DNA of 64,000 bases from Methanoculleus caldifontis (GCF_032842345.1 NZ_WBKO01000002.1:516208-580207), one strand, 5' to 3'. Positions 7,663 through 16,906 are shown, counted from the stretch's first letter. Numbers and translations: made by a program. The notes: generated from the letters alone by a model not told the origin.

Positions 7663-9741
7663 CTACGTGAGGCCGCCCTGCACCCCGGAAACGCCAGCCA
7701 GGCCGACACCGGCATTTGGCGTCTGTACGTTGAAGATCCTCATCCAGCGCCCGAACAGGATCCATCTCCAGACCATTGCGCTGACGGGGTCGTCTCCCGT
7801 GAACATGCGCTCCAGTTTACCAAGGACTTCCTTCGTTAAAATGCCCTTCGAGTCCTGGACGGCCTCTACGAGCAGCCGGCGGAAGATCTCGGGGTCCTCG
7901 TACCGGAGCCAGTGCTCCTCTGCCGTGTAGAAACCCATCTTGTCCATACGCATGCGCACCCTCTCGGGGAGGATGCCCGACATCGCCTCACGCAGTATCC
8001 GCTTGGTCACGCCTTCGTGGATGCGGTACTCCTCAGGGAGACTCATCACGTACTCGACCAGGCGATAGTCCAGGAACGGCACCCTCGACTCGACGGAGTG
8101 AGCCATAGAGTTCCGGTCCTCCCAGTGGAGGAGGCTTGGCAGACTCACCCAGAGCATCTGGTCAAGAGCGATCGACTGTGTGGTCGTGAGGGAAGGCCCG
8201 GAGCGTGCCGCGAAAGACCGCTCTGCTCCCGATGCGGCAGCGTTATACGCGGAGAGCAGACCGGTGTTGAGCCAGGAGGAACCGGCCTGGCCCGACGTGG
8301 CGTAGGGTTTCATGATCTCCCTGACGGAAGAGGGCAGCAGGTAGTATCCCATCATGGAGAGCGACTGAAACTCGGAGAGACCGTGCCTTGACTTGACCGC
8401 CCGGATATCCCGCCAGAGCATCTTCCATTTCATACTGTGGAAGTGGTCCGCGTATCGGCACCCGAAGAACCACTGGTATCCGCAGAGTTGTTCGTCGGCG
8501 CCCTGACCGTCCAGCAGGACCTTCACCCCGTGGTTTGCGGCAAGCTCGAAGACAAGCCACTGGGCGTAGATGCTTGTCGTCTTGAACGGTTCATCCTGGT
8601 ACCAGACGAGCTCATCGAGTTCCTCAAGCAGCTCCTCAAAGGAAGGATACGTGTAATGCGCCTCAATACCCCGTGCGCTGATAACTTCGTCGGCGTATTC
8701 GCGCTCGTCATACTCTTTTACATCCGAGCAGGCAGAGAACGTCTTCTGGAACCCCTCTTTCTGCTCCTCCCGGAGAAGGTCGTTTGCCAGGCAGACGATG
8801 GACGAGGAGTCGAGCCCGCCTGATAGGCAGGAGCCGCCGGGGACGTCCGAACGCAGCCGTAGTCGGACCGAGTCCCGGAGCAGCCGCCCGAACTCCGTCA
8901 CCGCTTCATCAAACGTCCCGGAGAACTGGTGCGGGTCGAGGCGATACCACCGGTAGACCGGGAGAGCAGTATCAATCTCGCCCACCCGGAACTCCGCGGC
9001 CTCACCGCCCCGGAGCTGGTATACCCCGGCAAAGAGCGTCTCGGATGTGTGGTCGAGGAGGTTCGAGACCAGGTAGTCGTAAACCCGCGGCCCGTTCACG
9101 TGGGGGTTCCAGCCGGGAAGGACTGTGAAGGCTTTGATCTCTGAAGCCATCGCGAGGAACCCTTCGGGAGAGAACCAGTAGTAGAGAGGTTTGACCCCAA
9201 AACGGTCACGGGCGACGAAGACCTTCTGTTCTTGAGTATCGTAGATGACGAACGCCCACATGCCGTTGAGGCGGTGGAGGCAGTCGCGGCCCCAGTGTGC
9301 GTATGCGGCAAGGAGAACCTCTGTATCGGTGCTTGAGGCGAACCGGTGTCCGTACGCCTCGAGTTCGAGCCGGAGTTCGCGGTAGTTGTAGATCTCCCCG
9401 TTGTACACGATCCAGTATCGCCGGTCCGGCGAACACATCGGCTGGTGGCCTGCCGGGGTGGGATCGATGATCGAGAGGCGGCGGTGGCCGAGCGCTAACA
9501 CTGCACGTTCGGGGAGACCACCCGGAGTGGGATGTTGCGGGGCATACGCCAGATCGGATCCGTACACCGCAAGAGGCGTGTCTTCACCGCCGAATATCGA
9601 GATCTCCCGAGGGTTTTGCCCGAAAAAAACTGACCCTTCATCGTCAGGCCCACGGTGCCGCAGGATATCGGTCATTACCGTGATATGTCTGAGTTGCTCC
9701 GGCAAACCACCTAACATTACAAGCGCTGCGATCCCGCACAT
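7663..9741 (-). CDS. asnB: Asparagine synthase (glutamine-hydrolysing)
   Basis: A 692-residue two-domain amidotransferase. The N-terminus MCGIAALVM supplies the Ntn nucleophile cysteine at position 2 after Met removal. Class II glutaminase motifs LGHRRLSIID, YNGEIYNY and SSTDTEVLLAAY follow. The synthetase domain has the PP-loop SGGLDSSSIV near residue 308, then DGQGADEQLCGY. It converts aspartate or a related carboxylate to an amide with ATP and glutamine. Such genes are frequent inside polysaccharide clusters, where they may amidate sugar uronates rather than make free asparagine. It stands alone on the minus strand, with a TATA box so close that the transcript is probably leaderless. Confidence 0.93.
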   Translation of the reverse strand: MCGIAALVMLGGLPEQLRHITVMTDILRHRGPDDEGSVFFGQNPREISIFGGEDTPLAVYGSDLAYAPQHPTPGGLPERAVLALGHRRLSIIDPTPAGHQPMCSPDRRYWIVYNGEIYNYRELRLELEAYGHRFASSTDTEVLLAAYAHWGRDCLHRLNGMWAFVIYDTQEQKVFVARDRFGVKPLYYWFSPEGFLAMASEIKAFTVLPGWNPHVNGPRVYDYLVSNLLDHTSETLFAGVYQLRGGEAAEFRVGEIDTALPVYRWYRLDPHQFSGTFDEAVTEFGRLLRDSVRLRLRSDVPGGSCLSGGLDSSSIVCLANDLLREEQKEGFQKTFSACSDVKEYDEREYADEVISARGIEAHYTYPSFEELLEELDELVWYQDEPFKTTSIYAQWLVFELAANHGVKVLLDGQGADEQLCGYQWFFGCRYADHFHSMKWKMLWRDIRAVKSRHGLSEFQSLSMMGYYLLPSSVREIMKPYATSGQAGSSWLNTGLLSAYNAAASGAERSFAARSGPSLTTTQSIALDQMLWVSLPSLLHWEDRNSMAHSVESRVPFLDYRLVEYVMSLPEEYRIHEGVTKRILREAMSGILPERVRMRMDKMGFYTAEEHWLRYEDPEIFRRLLVEAVQDSKGILTKEVLGKLERMFTGDDPVSAMVWRWILFGRWMRIFNVQTPNAGVGLAGVSGVQGGLT

Positions 9742-9754
9742 GGGGGTAATCCGA

Positions 9755-9770
9755 ACTATATATGATATAA
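9755..9770 (-). promoter_or_regulatory. TATA region of asnB, probably leaderless
   Basis: The stretch CTATATATGATATAAG lies 14-29 bp upstream of the asnB ATG. On the minus strand TTATATCAT centres about 26 bp from the start codon, which fits a transcript beginning at or next to the ATG. No Shine-Dalgarno sequence precedes the start, which is consistent. Confidence 0.55.
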
Positions 9771-9789
9771 GTCAATAAAAATACGTTGC

Positions 9790-11109
9790 TCACATTCCCA
9801 AAGGTTTATCCCGGAGCACCGATTCTTCCGTGAACTTCGCGCAGGCAAACGACACAAACAGCCTTTCAAGATCCGGCTTGTCTGAAAGACAGAGTGCCTG
9901 TACACCTCCTTTATCCACTATAGCACGGACAAGCGCTGAAACACGCTCTTCTGCCATCCCCGCACCCTGAAGATAGGTGATTGCCCGGGGGTCGGCAACC
10001 CAGTGCTCCGGGACATCGCCATCGATCAGGCGGAGGTAACGCTCCGCCACCCGCACCGGATTCCACTGCGTTTGGACGAAGTCTCGTGCCCGCCTGCCAA
10101 CCTCCGCTCGATAGCCGGCATCGGTGACGAGCGGTTCGAGGGCGTCTTCTATCTCGGCCGGGTAGCAGTAGATAGCAGGCGGGATCACGTCAGCGGCATA
10201 ATCATCCCAGATATAGCGCGCATAATAGCCGCCGACAACTGCCGGTTTCCCGTACCAGGCGGCTTCGGTCGCAAACACCGCCATTGGGGTGTCCGAGTAG
10301 AGTTGATCGACGACGATGTCGCACCGTTGCAGTTCGTCAAGAACAACCGCATGCGGTTTTCCGGTAATCTCAAAGTACTCGATCGGGTAGCCCTTTGCCT
10401 GTAATGAACGGATGGCATCACGGATCGCCGGCGTCCCCTTGGCGTCAGGATCAGACGGGGAGTGCAGGATCCGAACAATCCCGTTTCGCATGCGAGAATC
10501 GTTCTCTTCTACCGAAGCACGGGCAAACGGGATACCGATGTTTAGCCCCTTCACAAACTGCCGTGCCTGCAGGTGGGCTGCTGCAGGGTGATGGACCGTA
10601 ACGTCCGCAAACCGCTCAATCCATCGGATCTTCCGCTTCTGCATGCGGGTCATACGCATACATCGACGCGGATCATCGATATCGGCGGATTTGCAGAGAG
10701 CTCCATCGATGTATGGCGGGCGGCCATCGCTCCCGAAGAAGATGTAGATAACGCGTTTTCCGAGAAGGCGGAGGAGGGGGAGATCGAGGTAGCCAAGAAA
10801 CGTCGAATTGTAGCCCAGAATGAAGACATCGAAGCGAATAATCGCCCAAACAAACACAGGCAAATTCAGGGCATAGAAGACAGCATACCACAGGTACTTT
10901 AACAGAGTGCGGCCCTGCTGCGCCCGCTTCCAGAGACTTTTTTGCCAAGCGACAAGGCAGATCGGGACATCATCGCCTGCATATCCAAATACATGACCTT
11001 TCTGGTTGATGAATGTGCAGTCGAGCCCCAACTCCTGAAACCCAGTCTTCAGATTGGCATTGTAGCCCGCGATCTCGACAAGTCCGATGAGTATTCTTCG
11101 ACGGTCCAT
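9790..11109 (-). CDS. Predicted glycosyltransferase (divergent GT-B type)
   Basis: A 439-residue protein beginning MDRRRILIGLVEIAGYNANL, a Rossmann-type N-terminus. A hydrophobic stretch near residues 75-110 (YAVFYALNLPVFVWAIIRFDVFI) suggests membrane association. The C-terminal half has ILHSPSDPDAKGTPAIRDAI, CDIVVDQLYSDTPMAVFATEAAWYGKPAVV (read as separate pieces), resembling the donor-binding half of group 1 transferases. An alternative ATG at 11184 fits better with a transcript starting near 11187, so the start is open. The product is less canonical than the other transferases here, and its donor is unknown. Confidence 0.65.
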   Translation of the reverse strand: MDRRRILIGLVEIAGYNANLKTGFQELGLDCTFINQKGHVFGYAGDDVPICLVAWQKSLWKRAQQGRTLLKYLWYAVFYALNLPVFVWAIIRFDVFILGYNSTFLGYLDLPLLRLLGKRVIYIFFGSDGRPPYIDGALCKSADIDDPRRCMRMTRMQKRKIRWIERFADVTVHHPAAAHLQARQFVKGLNIGIPFARASVEENDSRMRNGIVRILHSPSDPDAKGTPAIRDAIRSLQAKGYPIEYFEITGKPHAVVLDELQRCDIVVDQLYSDTPMAVFATEAAWYGKPAVVGGYYARYIWDDYAADVIPPAIYCYPAEIEDALEPLVTDAGYRAEVGRRARDFVQTQWNPVRVAERYLRLIDGDVPEHWVADPRAITYLQGAGMAEERVSALVRAIVDKGGVQALCLSDKPDLERLFVSFACAKFTEESVLRDKPLGM

Positions 11110-11210
11110 GATGCCTACAACAATATCGCCATATTTGCTGAAATAGGATTCCCATTCGGGCGGCAGCGAATCCGTACCCCGCATTGAAAACAGGGATGAC
11201 ACGGGTAAAA

Positions 11211-11223
11211 CAGTATTTATCAG
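11211..11223. promoter_or_regulatory. Shared TATA element of two divergent genes
   Basis: CAGTATTTATCAG is nearly symmetric and reads as a TATA box in both directions. On the plus strand it sits about 40 bp before the amidohydrolase GTG; on the minus strand it lies upstream of the transferase starts at 11184 and 11109. The two units therefore may be alternately transcribed from one element. Confidence 0.5.
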
Positions 11224-11256
11224 TACACACTTCAAATCATTGGAGAGGAGGAGCCA

Positions 11257-12015
11257 GTGGAGATCATAGACTGCCATGCGCACGTAACTGCATCGGGACA
11301 ATGGTTTGACACCCCATACGAAGCATCAATAGAGAATCTAGAAGAGGCGATGGCCCGCTCAGGAATCGCACGGGCGGTCCTGATCCCGCTCGGCCACGCA
11401 TCGATAGAAGACGTCCGATTCTGCCTTGATCTGGCAAAAAAACAGCCAGAGAAGTTCGCGGTAGTACCCCAGATAAATGTAGCAGAACTCTCTCTCCTGA
11501 CAGAATACAAGGACGTGGTTGCCGGACTTAAAGTTCATCCGTCCCTTCAGCAGGTCGATCCCGCTTCGCCGGAGGTCCAGGAGATCCTGGATGCAGCGTC
11601 TGGAATGGGAAAGCCCGTCGTCTTTGACACCTTCATGCAGAGTACAACAATCCCCATACGGCTTCTCGACCCGAAGGTCTTTGACGAACTGGCAAAGAAC
11701 CGCCGCGATATCACGTTTGTCCTTGCCCACTCCTGCTGGCCCCACCTTCTTGATGCCTACATTATTGCGAAGGCAAACAAGAACGTCTATCTCGATCTCT
11801 CGTACTTCGGTAAGGCGGCAGATAACACGTATCTGCTTCATGACTTCTGCCACCTGCTCGAAAAACTGGACCAGAAGGCGATCTTCGGAACGGACTTCCC
11901 GGAAGTCGATGTAGCCGCATACACCGCTCTCTGGCAGAGGTATCTGCATCACCTCCCGGAAGATAAGCAGAAAAGAATCTTTTCCGACAATGCTCGCGAG
12001 GTGTTCCGTCTGTGA
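11257..12015 (+). CDS. Amidohydrolase-family (TIM-barrel) hydrolase or decarboxylase
   Basis: A 252-residue member of the amidohydrolase 2 family (PF04909). The N-terminal metal motif is MEIIDCHAHV, later candidate ligands are LKVHPSLQQ, VLAHSCWPH and FGTDFPEVD, the last giving the conserved aspartate. The family includes decarboxylases and lactonases acting on small carboxylates. The start is a GTG preceded by GGAGAGGAGGAG. It is the first gene of a plus-strand set with a methyltransferase (overlap 4 bp), an RraA-like protein and an ATP-grasp ligase. The substrate is not predictable. Confidence 0.8.
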   Translation: MEIIDCHAHVTASGQWFDTPYEASIENLEEAMARSGIARAVLIPLGHASIEDVRFCLDLAKKQPEKFAVVPQINVAELSLLTEYKDVVAGLKVHPSLQQVDPASPEVQEILDAASGMGKPVVFDTFMQSTTIPIRLLDPKVFDELAKNRRDITFVLAHSCWPHLLDAYIIAKANKNVYLDLSYFGKAADNTYLLHDFCHLLEKLDQKAIFGTDFPEVDVAAYTALWQRYLHHLPEDKQKRIFSDNAREVFRL

Positions 12016-12656
12016 ATGCAGAAGATATCAAGATCACCCGGCAACGATATAGCGAACGACACAGGACATTCGGCTACAGCCCCCAGACACTAGGCTGGGG
12101 CAAACATGGTAGGCAAGCACTGCGGTTCTCGGTTCTGACTGCAGTCGGCAACCTACAGGGGAAATCGATACTTGATGTCGGGTGCGGATTCGGGGACCTT
12201 TACGATTACCTCACGGCACAGGGGTGGACTGGCCACTACGTCGGTATCGATCTGGTACCAGATCTCGTGGAGGAAGGACGGAAACGGTTTCCCGATGCAG
12301 AACTGCTCGTTGGGGACTTCGAAGAGCAAACCTTCACCGGACGCTTTGATTACGTTGTTGCCTCGGGAATATTTAATTTCCTGCTCACACAGGAGGACAA
12401 CTGGGCATATATCATGCGGACGCTGGAGAAGATGCTTGCCCTTGCACAATCAGCGGTTGCAGTCGACTTCATGACCACCTGGGTAGACTTCCAGAACCCG
12501 ATCGCATTCCATACCGATCCCTGCGTGCTCATCCAGAACATCCGGAGCCTGACCCGGCGGTTCACCCTCAGACAGGACTACATGCCGTACGAGTATGCAC
12601 TCTATCTCTACCATGACACCCCCATCAACCACGATAACACTTTCCCGCCGATATAA
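12012..12656 (+). CDS. SAM-dependent methyltransferase
   Basis: A 214-residue class I methyltransferase. Motif I is SILDVGCGFGDLYDYL around residues 52-67; motif II is GIDLVPDLVEEG with the ribose-binding acidic residue; motif IV is RFDYVVASGIFNF. The start is a GTG that overlaps the amidohydrolase stop (GTGA), so the two are translationally coupled. The remaining sequence has no recognisable substrate-binding domain. It may modify a small molecule or sugar produced by the cassette. Confidence 0.85.
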   Translation: MNAEDIKITRQRYSERHRTFGYSPQTLGWGKHGRQALRFSVLTAVGNLQGKSILDVGCGFGDLYDYLTAQGWTGHYVGIDLVPDLVEEGRKRFPDAELLVGDFEEQTFTGRFDYVVASGIFNFLLTQEDNWAYIMRTLEKMLALAQSAVAVDFMTTWVDFQNPIAFHTDPCVLIQNIRSLTRRFTLRQDYMPYEYALYLYHDTPINHDNTFPPI

Positions 12657-12676
12657 ATTGGTAAATTATTAATTTC
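12649..12676 (+). promoter_or_regulatory. AT-rich candidate promoter for the RraA-like gene
   Basis: Overlapping the end of the methyltransferase gene, CGATATAAATTGG is followed by a second A/T-rich block. The first is a good archaeal TATA match about 90 bp upstream of the next start codon, so an internal promoter in the cassette is possible. Confidence 0.4.
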
Positions 12677-12740
12677 AAAGCCGCTTGGGAGTTCAGAAAA
12701 GCCCATTATCCGTAGTGTTCAACACTCTATCACCAGGTTG

Positions 12741-13409
12741 ATGCCGATGACCACACCAGATACCTATACCGATCAGATTATCAGCAAGATCAAGCGGAAC
12801 CGGATTTCTTCGACAGAAGTTGCCGACTGCCTCGGTAAAACCGGAAATGTTCCGGGTGTATTGCCGTTAAACTACGGGCATTTTTGCGTTGGTCAGGTCC
12901 GATGGACATATGCACTGAACGAAAGCAACTGGGAGTTCCACCGGCAGATAACCGATGTCGATGAAGGGGAAATTCTTTTTGTAGAGCCCTTTAATTGCAG
13001 TGACCGGGCAATTTTCGGCAGTTTGGTTTCAAAGTACCTTATCCTGTACCAACAGGCCGCAGGTATTGTAGTGCAGGGGTACCTTCGGGACATCCCGCAC
13101 CTGCGGAAAGAAAACTGGCCAATCTGGTGCTTCGGGGGCACACCCATCGGATGCTTCAACCGCAAAAACGAGACTGATCTCGACCCCGCCCTGATCCATG
13201 AGAGATGCGAACGCTACAACGGAGCTATAGCGGTGTGCGATGACAGTGGCGTGATAATAATTCCAAAAGATCACATTAACCAGGAATTCCTGGAAAAACT
13301 CGACTGGATCGAGGAGCAGGAGGACATCTGGTTTGACTGTATTGATCGGCTTAAGTGGAATACTTACGATACGGTCTGTCTTAAAAAATACCAGGAGCGG
13401 AAGCAATGA
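12741..13409 (+). CDS. RraA / HMG-aldolase-like family protein
   Basis: A 222-residue protein resembling the RraA/dimethylmenaquinone methyltransferase family, many members of which are metal-dependent 4-hydroxy-4-methyl-2-oxoglutarate aldolases or oxaloacetate decarboxylases. The family core is visible as GSLVSKYLILYQQAAGIVVQ, then GYLRDIPHLRKENWPIW, which matches the G-x20-RD region, and GAIAVCDDSGVIIIPKD. The usual glutamate after RD is replaced by histidine, so catalysis may differ. The ATG at 12747 is an alternative start. It overlaps the following ATP-grasp gene by 4 bp. Confidence 0.7.
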   Translation: MPMTTPDTYTDQIISKIKRNRISSTEVADCLGKTGNVPGVLPLNYGHFCVGQVRWTYALNESNWEFHRQITDVDEGEILFVEPFNCSDRAIFGSLVSKYLILYQQAAGIVVQGYLRDIPHLRKENWPIWCFGGTPIGCFNRKNETDLDPALIHERCERYNGAIAVCDDSGVIIIPKDHINQEFLEKLDWIEEQEDIWFDCIDRLKWNTYDTVCLKKYQERKQ

Positions 13410-14593
13410 AAACGATCGTGGTTCTGAGTGGAGGTCAGTATTCAAAACCGGTCTTTTGCACGCTCAAGGATGCAGGTTTTACTACTGTTTGCGTCGACCG
13501 CGACCCGCACGCTCCCTGTGCCGCACTCGCAGATGCATTTTACCCGGTCGATATTACGGACCGTGAGGGGGTGTGTACCGTCGCACGCAGCAATCACGTC
13601 GACGGGATTATGGCGATCAACGATTTCGGCACCCGGACGGCTTCATATGTGGCGGAAGAACTGGGTCTGGTCGGCCTCCCCATGGCAACCGTTGACGCAG
13701 CGAACGACAAGGGACGCATGCGGGATGTCTGGCGCAGGCACGGGCTTTCGCAACCGAAATACAGGGTGTTTGCGACCTCAAACGAATTAACAGAAGCGGC
13801 AGAGCAGATTGGGTTCCCATGCGTCGTCAAACCAACCGAGAGCGGGGGTGGTGGACGTGGGGTATCGGTGCTTAAAACGCCTGATGATATCGAGTGGGCA
13901 TACCGGTTTGCCCTGCCGTACGTGAGGAATAGTCGCTTCATCGTGGAAGAATACATGGAGGGTATCGAGATGACTATCGAGTCATTCTCGGAAAACGGAG
14001 AGGTCACCATCCTGGCGATGAGCGACAAAGTCAAACCCAATTTGCGGACGCGGGTCGCCACAAGCCTGAATTATCCGGCGGCCATTCCCGAAGAAACCCA
14101 GGATCGGGTTAGGGGGCTTGTCACGGCGGCAGTGCGGGCAATCGGTGTTCGGACAGGCATGGCGCATACGGAGGTCATTGTGACCCAAGATGGCCCGAAA
14201 CTGGTCGAACTGGGGGCCAGAGGGGGCGGCGGCCACATATTCCACACAATCATCAAGGCCGTGTCCGGGTTCAACGCGCCCGTACAGACAGCACGTATCC
14301 TCACCGGCATGCCGGTATCGATGCCGGCATTGACAAACAACGGCGCAGTCTACCGCTTCTTCACCCCACCCCGCGGTATCCTCAAAGAGGTCCACAACCT
14401 GGAGGCAGCAGCACGCCTTGAAGGCGTTCTTGACGTCGGGCTGACCAAGGGAATCGGGGACCTGGTGGGAGACTTTGAAAATTCGCTCCAAAGAACCGGC
14501 TTCCTTGTAACATTGGGCCAAAATCGAGAGGCAGCAATCGTGGCAGCCGACCGCGCCGAATCGCTGGTCAAATTTATCGTCGAACCCTGTTGA
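13406..14593 (+). CDS. ATP-grasp carboxylate-amine ligase
   Basis: A 395-residue ATP-grasp enzyme. The N-terminal preATP-grasp fold begins MKTIVVLSGGQYSKPV. The ATP-grasp region has GFPCVVKPTESGGGGRGVS near residue 140 and IVEEYMEGIEMTIES, with metal ligands in AHTEVIV and KLVELGARGGGGH. Such enzymes join a carboxylate to an amine or thiol via an acyl phosphate, as in carbamoyl-phosphate-like, PurK-like or peptide ligases. The start overlaps the RraA-like stop by 4 bp. Together with the three upstream genes this suggests a dedicated small-molecule pathway whose product could decorate the cell-surface glycan. Confidence 0.85.
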   Translation: MKTIVVLSGGQYSKPVFCTLKDAGFTTVCVDRDPHAPCAALADAFYPVDITDREGVCTVARSNHVDGIMAINDFGTRTASYVAEELGLVGLPMATVDAANDKGRMRDVWRRHGLSQPKYRVFATSNELTEAAEQIGFPCVVKPTESGGGGRGVSVLKTPDDIEWAYRFALPYVRNSRFIVEEYMEGIEMTIESFSENGEVTILAMSDKVKPNLRTRVATSLNYPAAIPEETQDRVRGLVTAAVRAIGVRTGMAHTEVIVTQDGPKLVELGARGGGGHIFHTIIKAVSGFNAPVQTARILTGMPVSMPALTNNGAVYRFFTPPRGILKEVHNLEAAARLEGVLDVGLTKGIGDLVGDFENSLQRTGFLVTLGQNREAAIVAADRAESLVKFIVEPC

Positions 14594-14656
14594 TACCCCT
14601 GACGGCTCGTGTGAAATGCGGACACAGCAGGGGCCCACTAAACGCATTGAGAGACG

Positions 14657-14677
14657 AAATATATACGGATAAATACC
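14657..14677 (+). promoter_or_regulatory. TATA region for the acyltransferase gene
   Basis: AAATATATACGG is followed at once by GGATAAATACC. The second element lies about 30 bp before the ATG at 14703, which would give a leaderless transcript; no Shine-Dalgarno sequence is visible at that start. Confidence 0.5.
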
Positions 14678-14702
14678 TAATCTTCCAAATAAGTATTATT
14701 TC

Positions 14703-15887
14703 ATGCTCTCTTTCGCGTTACAAAGACCCGGTGGTTTCAAAATCCATGAGAGGGCATCATTTTTCTTAAACTGCTTGCGGATCAGTGCAGCTGAACTGGT
14801 GCTCATCGGCCATATTTTCTTCTGGTTCGGGATCTCGGAAGCAGCCATCCAGATGGCCAGTTTCGGGGTTGTCATCTTCTTCATTCTCTCCGGCCTGCTG
14901 ATATCGAACTCGGTCTTTTCAAAACTTCATTTACAGGGATATTCTTTTTCAGCATACTTCATCGACAGATTTGCACGTATCTACTCCGGGCTACTGCCGG
15001 TGCTACTGCTCATACTAATTTTCGATCTTACGCATCTTACTCTGTTTCCCGAACATTATCGATCCTTTGATTGCATCTTCGGGTACCCGATCGCGATCCC
15101 GTTCTACCATGACTTTCGGGTCGAGAACTTCGTCGGCTCGCTGCTCATGCTGCAACATATCCCACTTCCACAGTTTGATATAGGGTTCGGGTTCGGTTCC
15201 GGGCGCTCACTCTGGTCCCTGGGACTTGAATGGTGGCTGTACCTCTCGTTCGGATGGACGGTTATCGGCTATCCGTGGCTCAGGAACAAAAAATGGCTTT
15301 ATCTGACGATTTTAGGCATTTTATGGACTATTCCAGCCGCATACTTGATCTTTGCCCCGGTATTGCGAAATCTTGTTATCACCTGGTATAGCGGCGTGCT
15401 CATTACCATACTTCTGGCGATGACCAACTCCGCATCCAAGAAACCGGTCTTTATCGGCCTTATTGTCGCACTATCCCTTTGGGTGGCACATTTACTTTTG
15501 GTGACGCAGGACCCCTACGATCTGGCCGCGGATCTGCTTACAGCAGCAGCGGTGCTTTGCATCCTTATTGTTCTGCGAAACGATAGGGCCATAAGGAGCA
15601 CAAAGGTCCATTCAGCGGTACAGTTCATGGCCGACTATTCCTACACATTGTATCTTATTCATATGCCGATCATCATTTTCGTACATGCGCTCCTCGCGGG
15701 TGTACCGGAATATATCGTTATTACGTCAGCATTCCTCGCTTCAAATGCATTCTCTGCATTCGTCGCGTATTACACCGAAATGCGCCATAAAGACCTTGCC
15801 CGATGGCTAAAGGCTCGGATGTTAAAGACAGGAGGATATCCGCAACGGGGACACCTCTCGCCGCAAACCGCCGACTCCGGCGACTAG
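14703..15887 (+). CDS. Acyltransferase-3 family membrane protein (OafA/YrhL-like)
   Basis: A 394-residue integral membrane protein with about ten hydrophobic segments. The N-terminal region has ISAAELVLIGHIFF, a variant of the acyltransferase-3 histidine motif, and a later R-x10-H-like region, FIDRFARIYSGLLPVLLL. These proteins transfer acetyl or other acyl groups to sugars on the membrane, commonly in O-antigen or exopolysaccharide. The C-terminal tail is polar. It lies between the small-molecule cassette and the convergent sugar-nucleotide operon. Confidence 0.8.
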   Translation: MLSFALQRPGGFKIHERASFFLNCLRISAAELVLIGHIFFWFGISEAAIQMASFGVVIFFILSGLLISNSVFSKLHLQGYSFSAYFIDRFARIYSGLLPVLLLILIFDLTHLTLFPEHYRSFDCIFGYPIAIPFYHDFRVENFVGSLLMLQHIPLPQFDIGFGFGSGRSLWSLGLEWWLYLSFGWTVIGYPWLRNKKWLYLTILGILWTIPAAYLIFAPVLRNLVITWYSGVLITILLAMTNSASKKPVFIGLIVALSLWVAHLLLVTQDPYDLAADLLTAAAVLCILIVLRNDRAIRSTKVHSAVQFMADYSYTLYLIHMPIIIFVHALLAGVPEYIVITSAFLASNAFSAFVAYYTEMRHKDLARWLKARMLKTGGYPQRGHLSPQTADSGD

Positions 15888-15928
15888 CAGTTCGCTGTGC
15901 TGCTTTACGGCAGTGGAGATTAAAAAGA

Positions 15929-16906
15929 TTATTGATCGGGGTTTTTATTGAAATAGGATACGTACCAGTCGATCGTCCGGGCAAGCCCTTCATCAAAGTC
16001 GATCTTTACTTTAAAACCGATCATATCCTGCGCCAGGAAGACGTTCGCGATGTGACGCCGAACGTCGCCGGGACGCTCCGGCTGGTAGACAATGTTCTTC
16101 TTGCACCCCATGTATCGCGCGATGAACCCAATGATGTACTCAATCGAGACCTCTTTTCCACTGGCGACGTTTAAAACCTTGCTCCTGGTCTGCGGCGTGT
16201 TATAGATATCAATGGCCGCCTGTGCGGTATCGGTGACATACAGATAGTCACGAGTCTGCTGACCATCACCATAGATGATCGGCGCTTCACCGCCGAGAAT
16301 GCGCTTGATTGTAAGCGGAATAACGCCCGCATAACTCCGCTCGTTCTGCCGTGGACCGTAATTATTGAACGGGCGAATGATGGCTGCCTCGATCCCGAAT
16401 GTTCGACAATAGGAACAGATCATCAGATCGGCAGCGGCTTTGCTCGCAGCATACGGAGTCGTGCCGTTTAACGGGTGTTTCTCATCCATCGGTGCGTAAA
16501 TGGAAGATCCGTATGCTTCTGATGACGAGAAGTGAATCAGGGTTTTAAATACGTCGTGTCGGGCAAGCTCGGCCATGCAGAGAGCAAGATCGGTGTTGTG
16601 CCGAAACGTCCACACAGGATTTTCTAGGCATGCAGGAAGCGGGATCACGGCAAGATCAAAAACGACATCAATCCCTTCGGCCTCCATGAGCGTCTTCATC
16701 GCGTTATAATCCGAGGAGTCCTGGTGGTAGATCTTCAGACTCGGGTCGAGTTTTTGAGCGTCCGCGAGGTTTTCATCTTTGCCGAGATAGAGGTTATCGA
16801 CGACCACCAGATTCTCCGGTTCTTCCCGGACAAGCGCATCCACGAGGTGGCTCCCGATAAATCCGGCTCCGCCGGTGATAAGTATCGATCTGTTCTTAAG
16901 GCTCAT
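15929..16906 (-). CDS. NAD-dependent nucleotide-sugar epimerase/dehydratase (extended SDR)
   Basis: A 325-residue extended SDR. The NAD(P)-binding motif ILITGGAGFIGSHLVDAL is at the N-terminus. The active-site lysine pair is TTPYAASKAAADLM, preceded by IHFSSSEAYG, and IRPFNNYGPRQ and DGQQTRDYLYV are typical of UDP-sugar epimerases/dehydratases. Distinction between 4-epimerase and 4,6-dehydratase is not secure from sequence alone. It is the last gene of a five-gene minus-strand operon and its ATG overlaps the aminotransferase stop by one base (TAATG). Confidence 0.88.
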   Translation of the reverse strand: MSLKNRSILITGGAGFIGSHLVDALVREEPENLVVVDNLYLGKDENLADAQKLDPSLKIYHQDSSDYNAMKTLMEAEGIDVVFDLAVIPLPACLENPVWTFRHNTDLALCMAELARHDVFKTLIHFSSSEAYGSSIYAPMDEKHPLNGTTPYAASKAAADLMICSYCRTFGIEAAIIRPFNNYGPRQNERSYAGVIPLTIKRILGGEAPIIYGDGQQTRDYLYVTDTAQAAIDIYNTPQTRSKVLNVASGKEVSIEYIIGFIARYMGCKKNIVYQPERPGDVRRHIANVFLAQDMIGFKVKIDFDEGLARTIDWYVSYFNKNPDQ

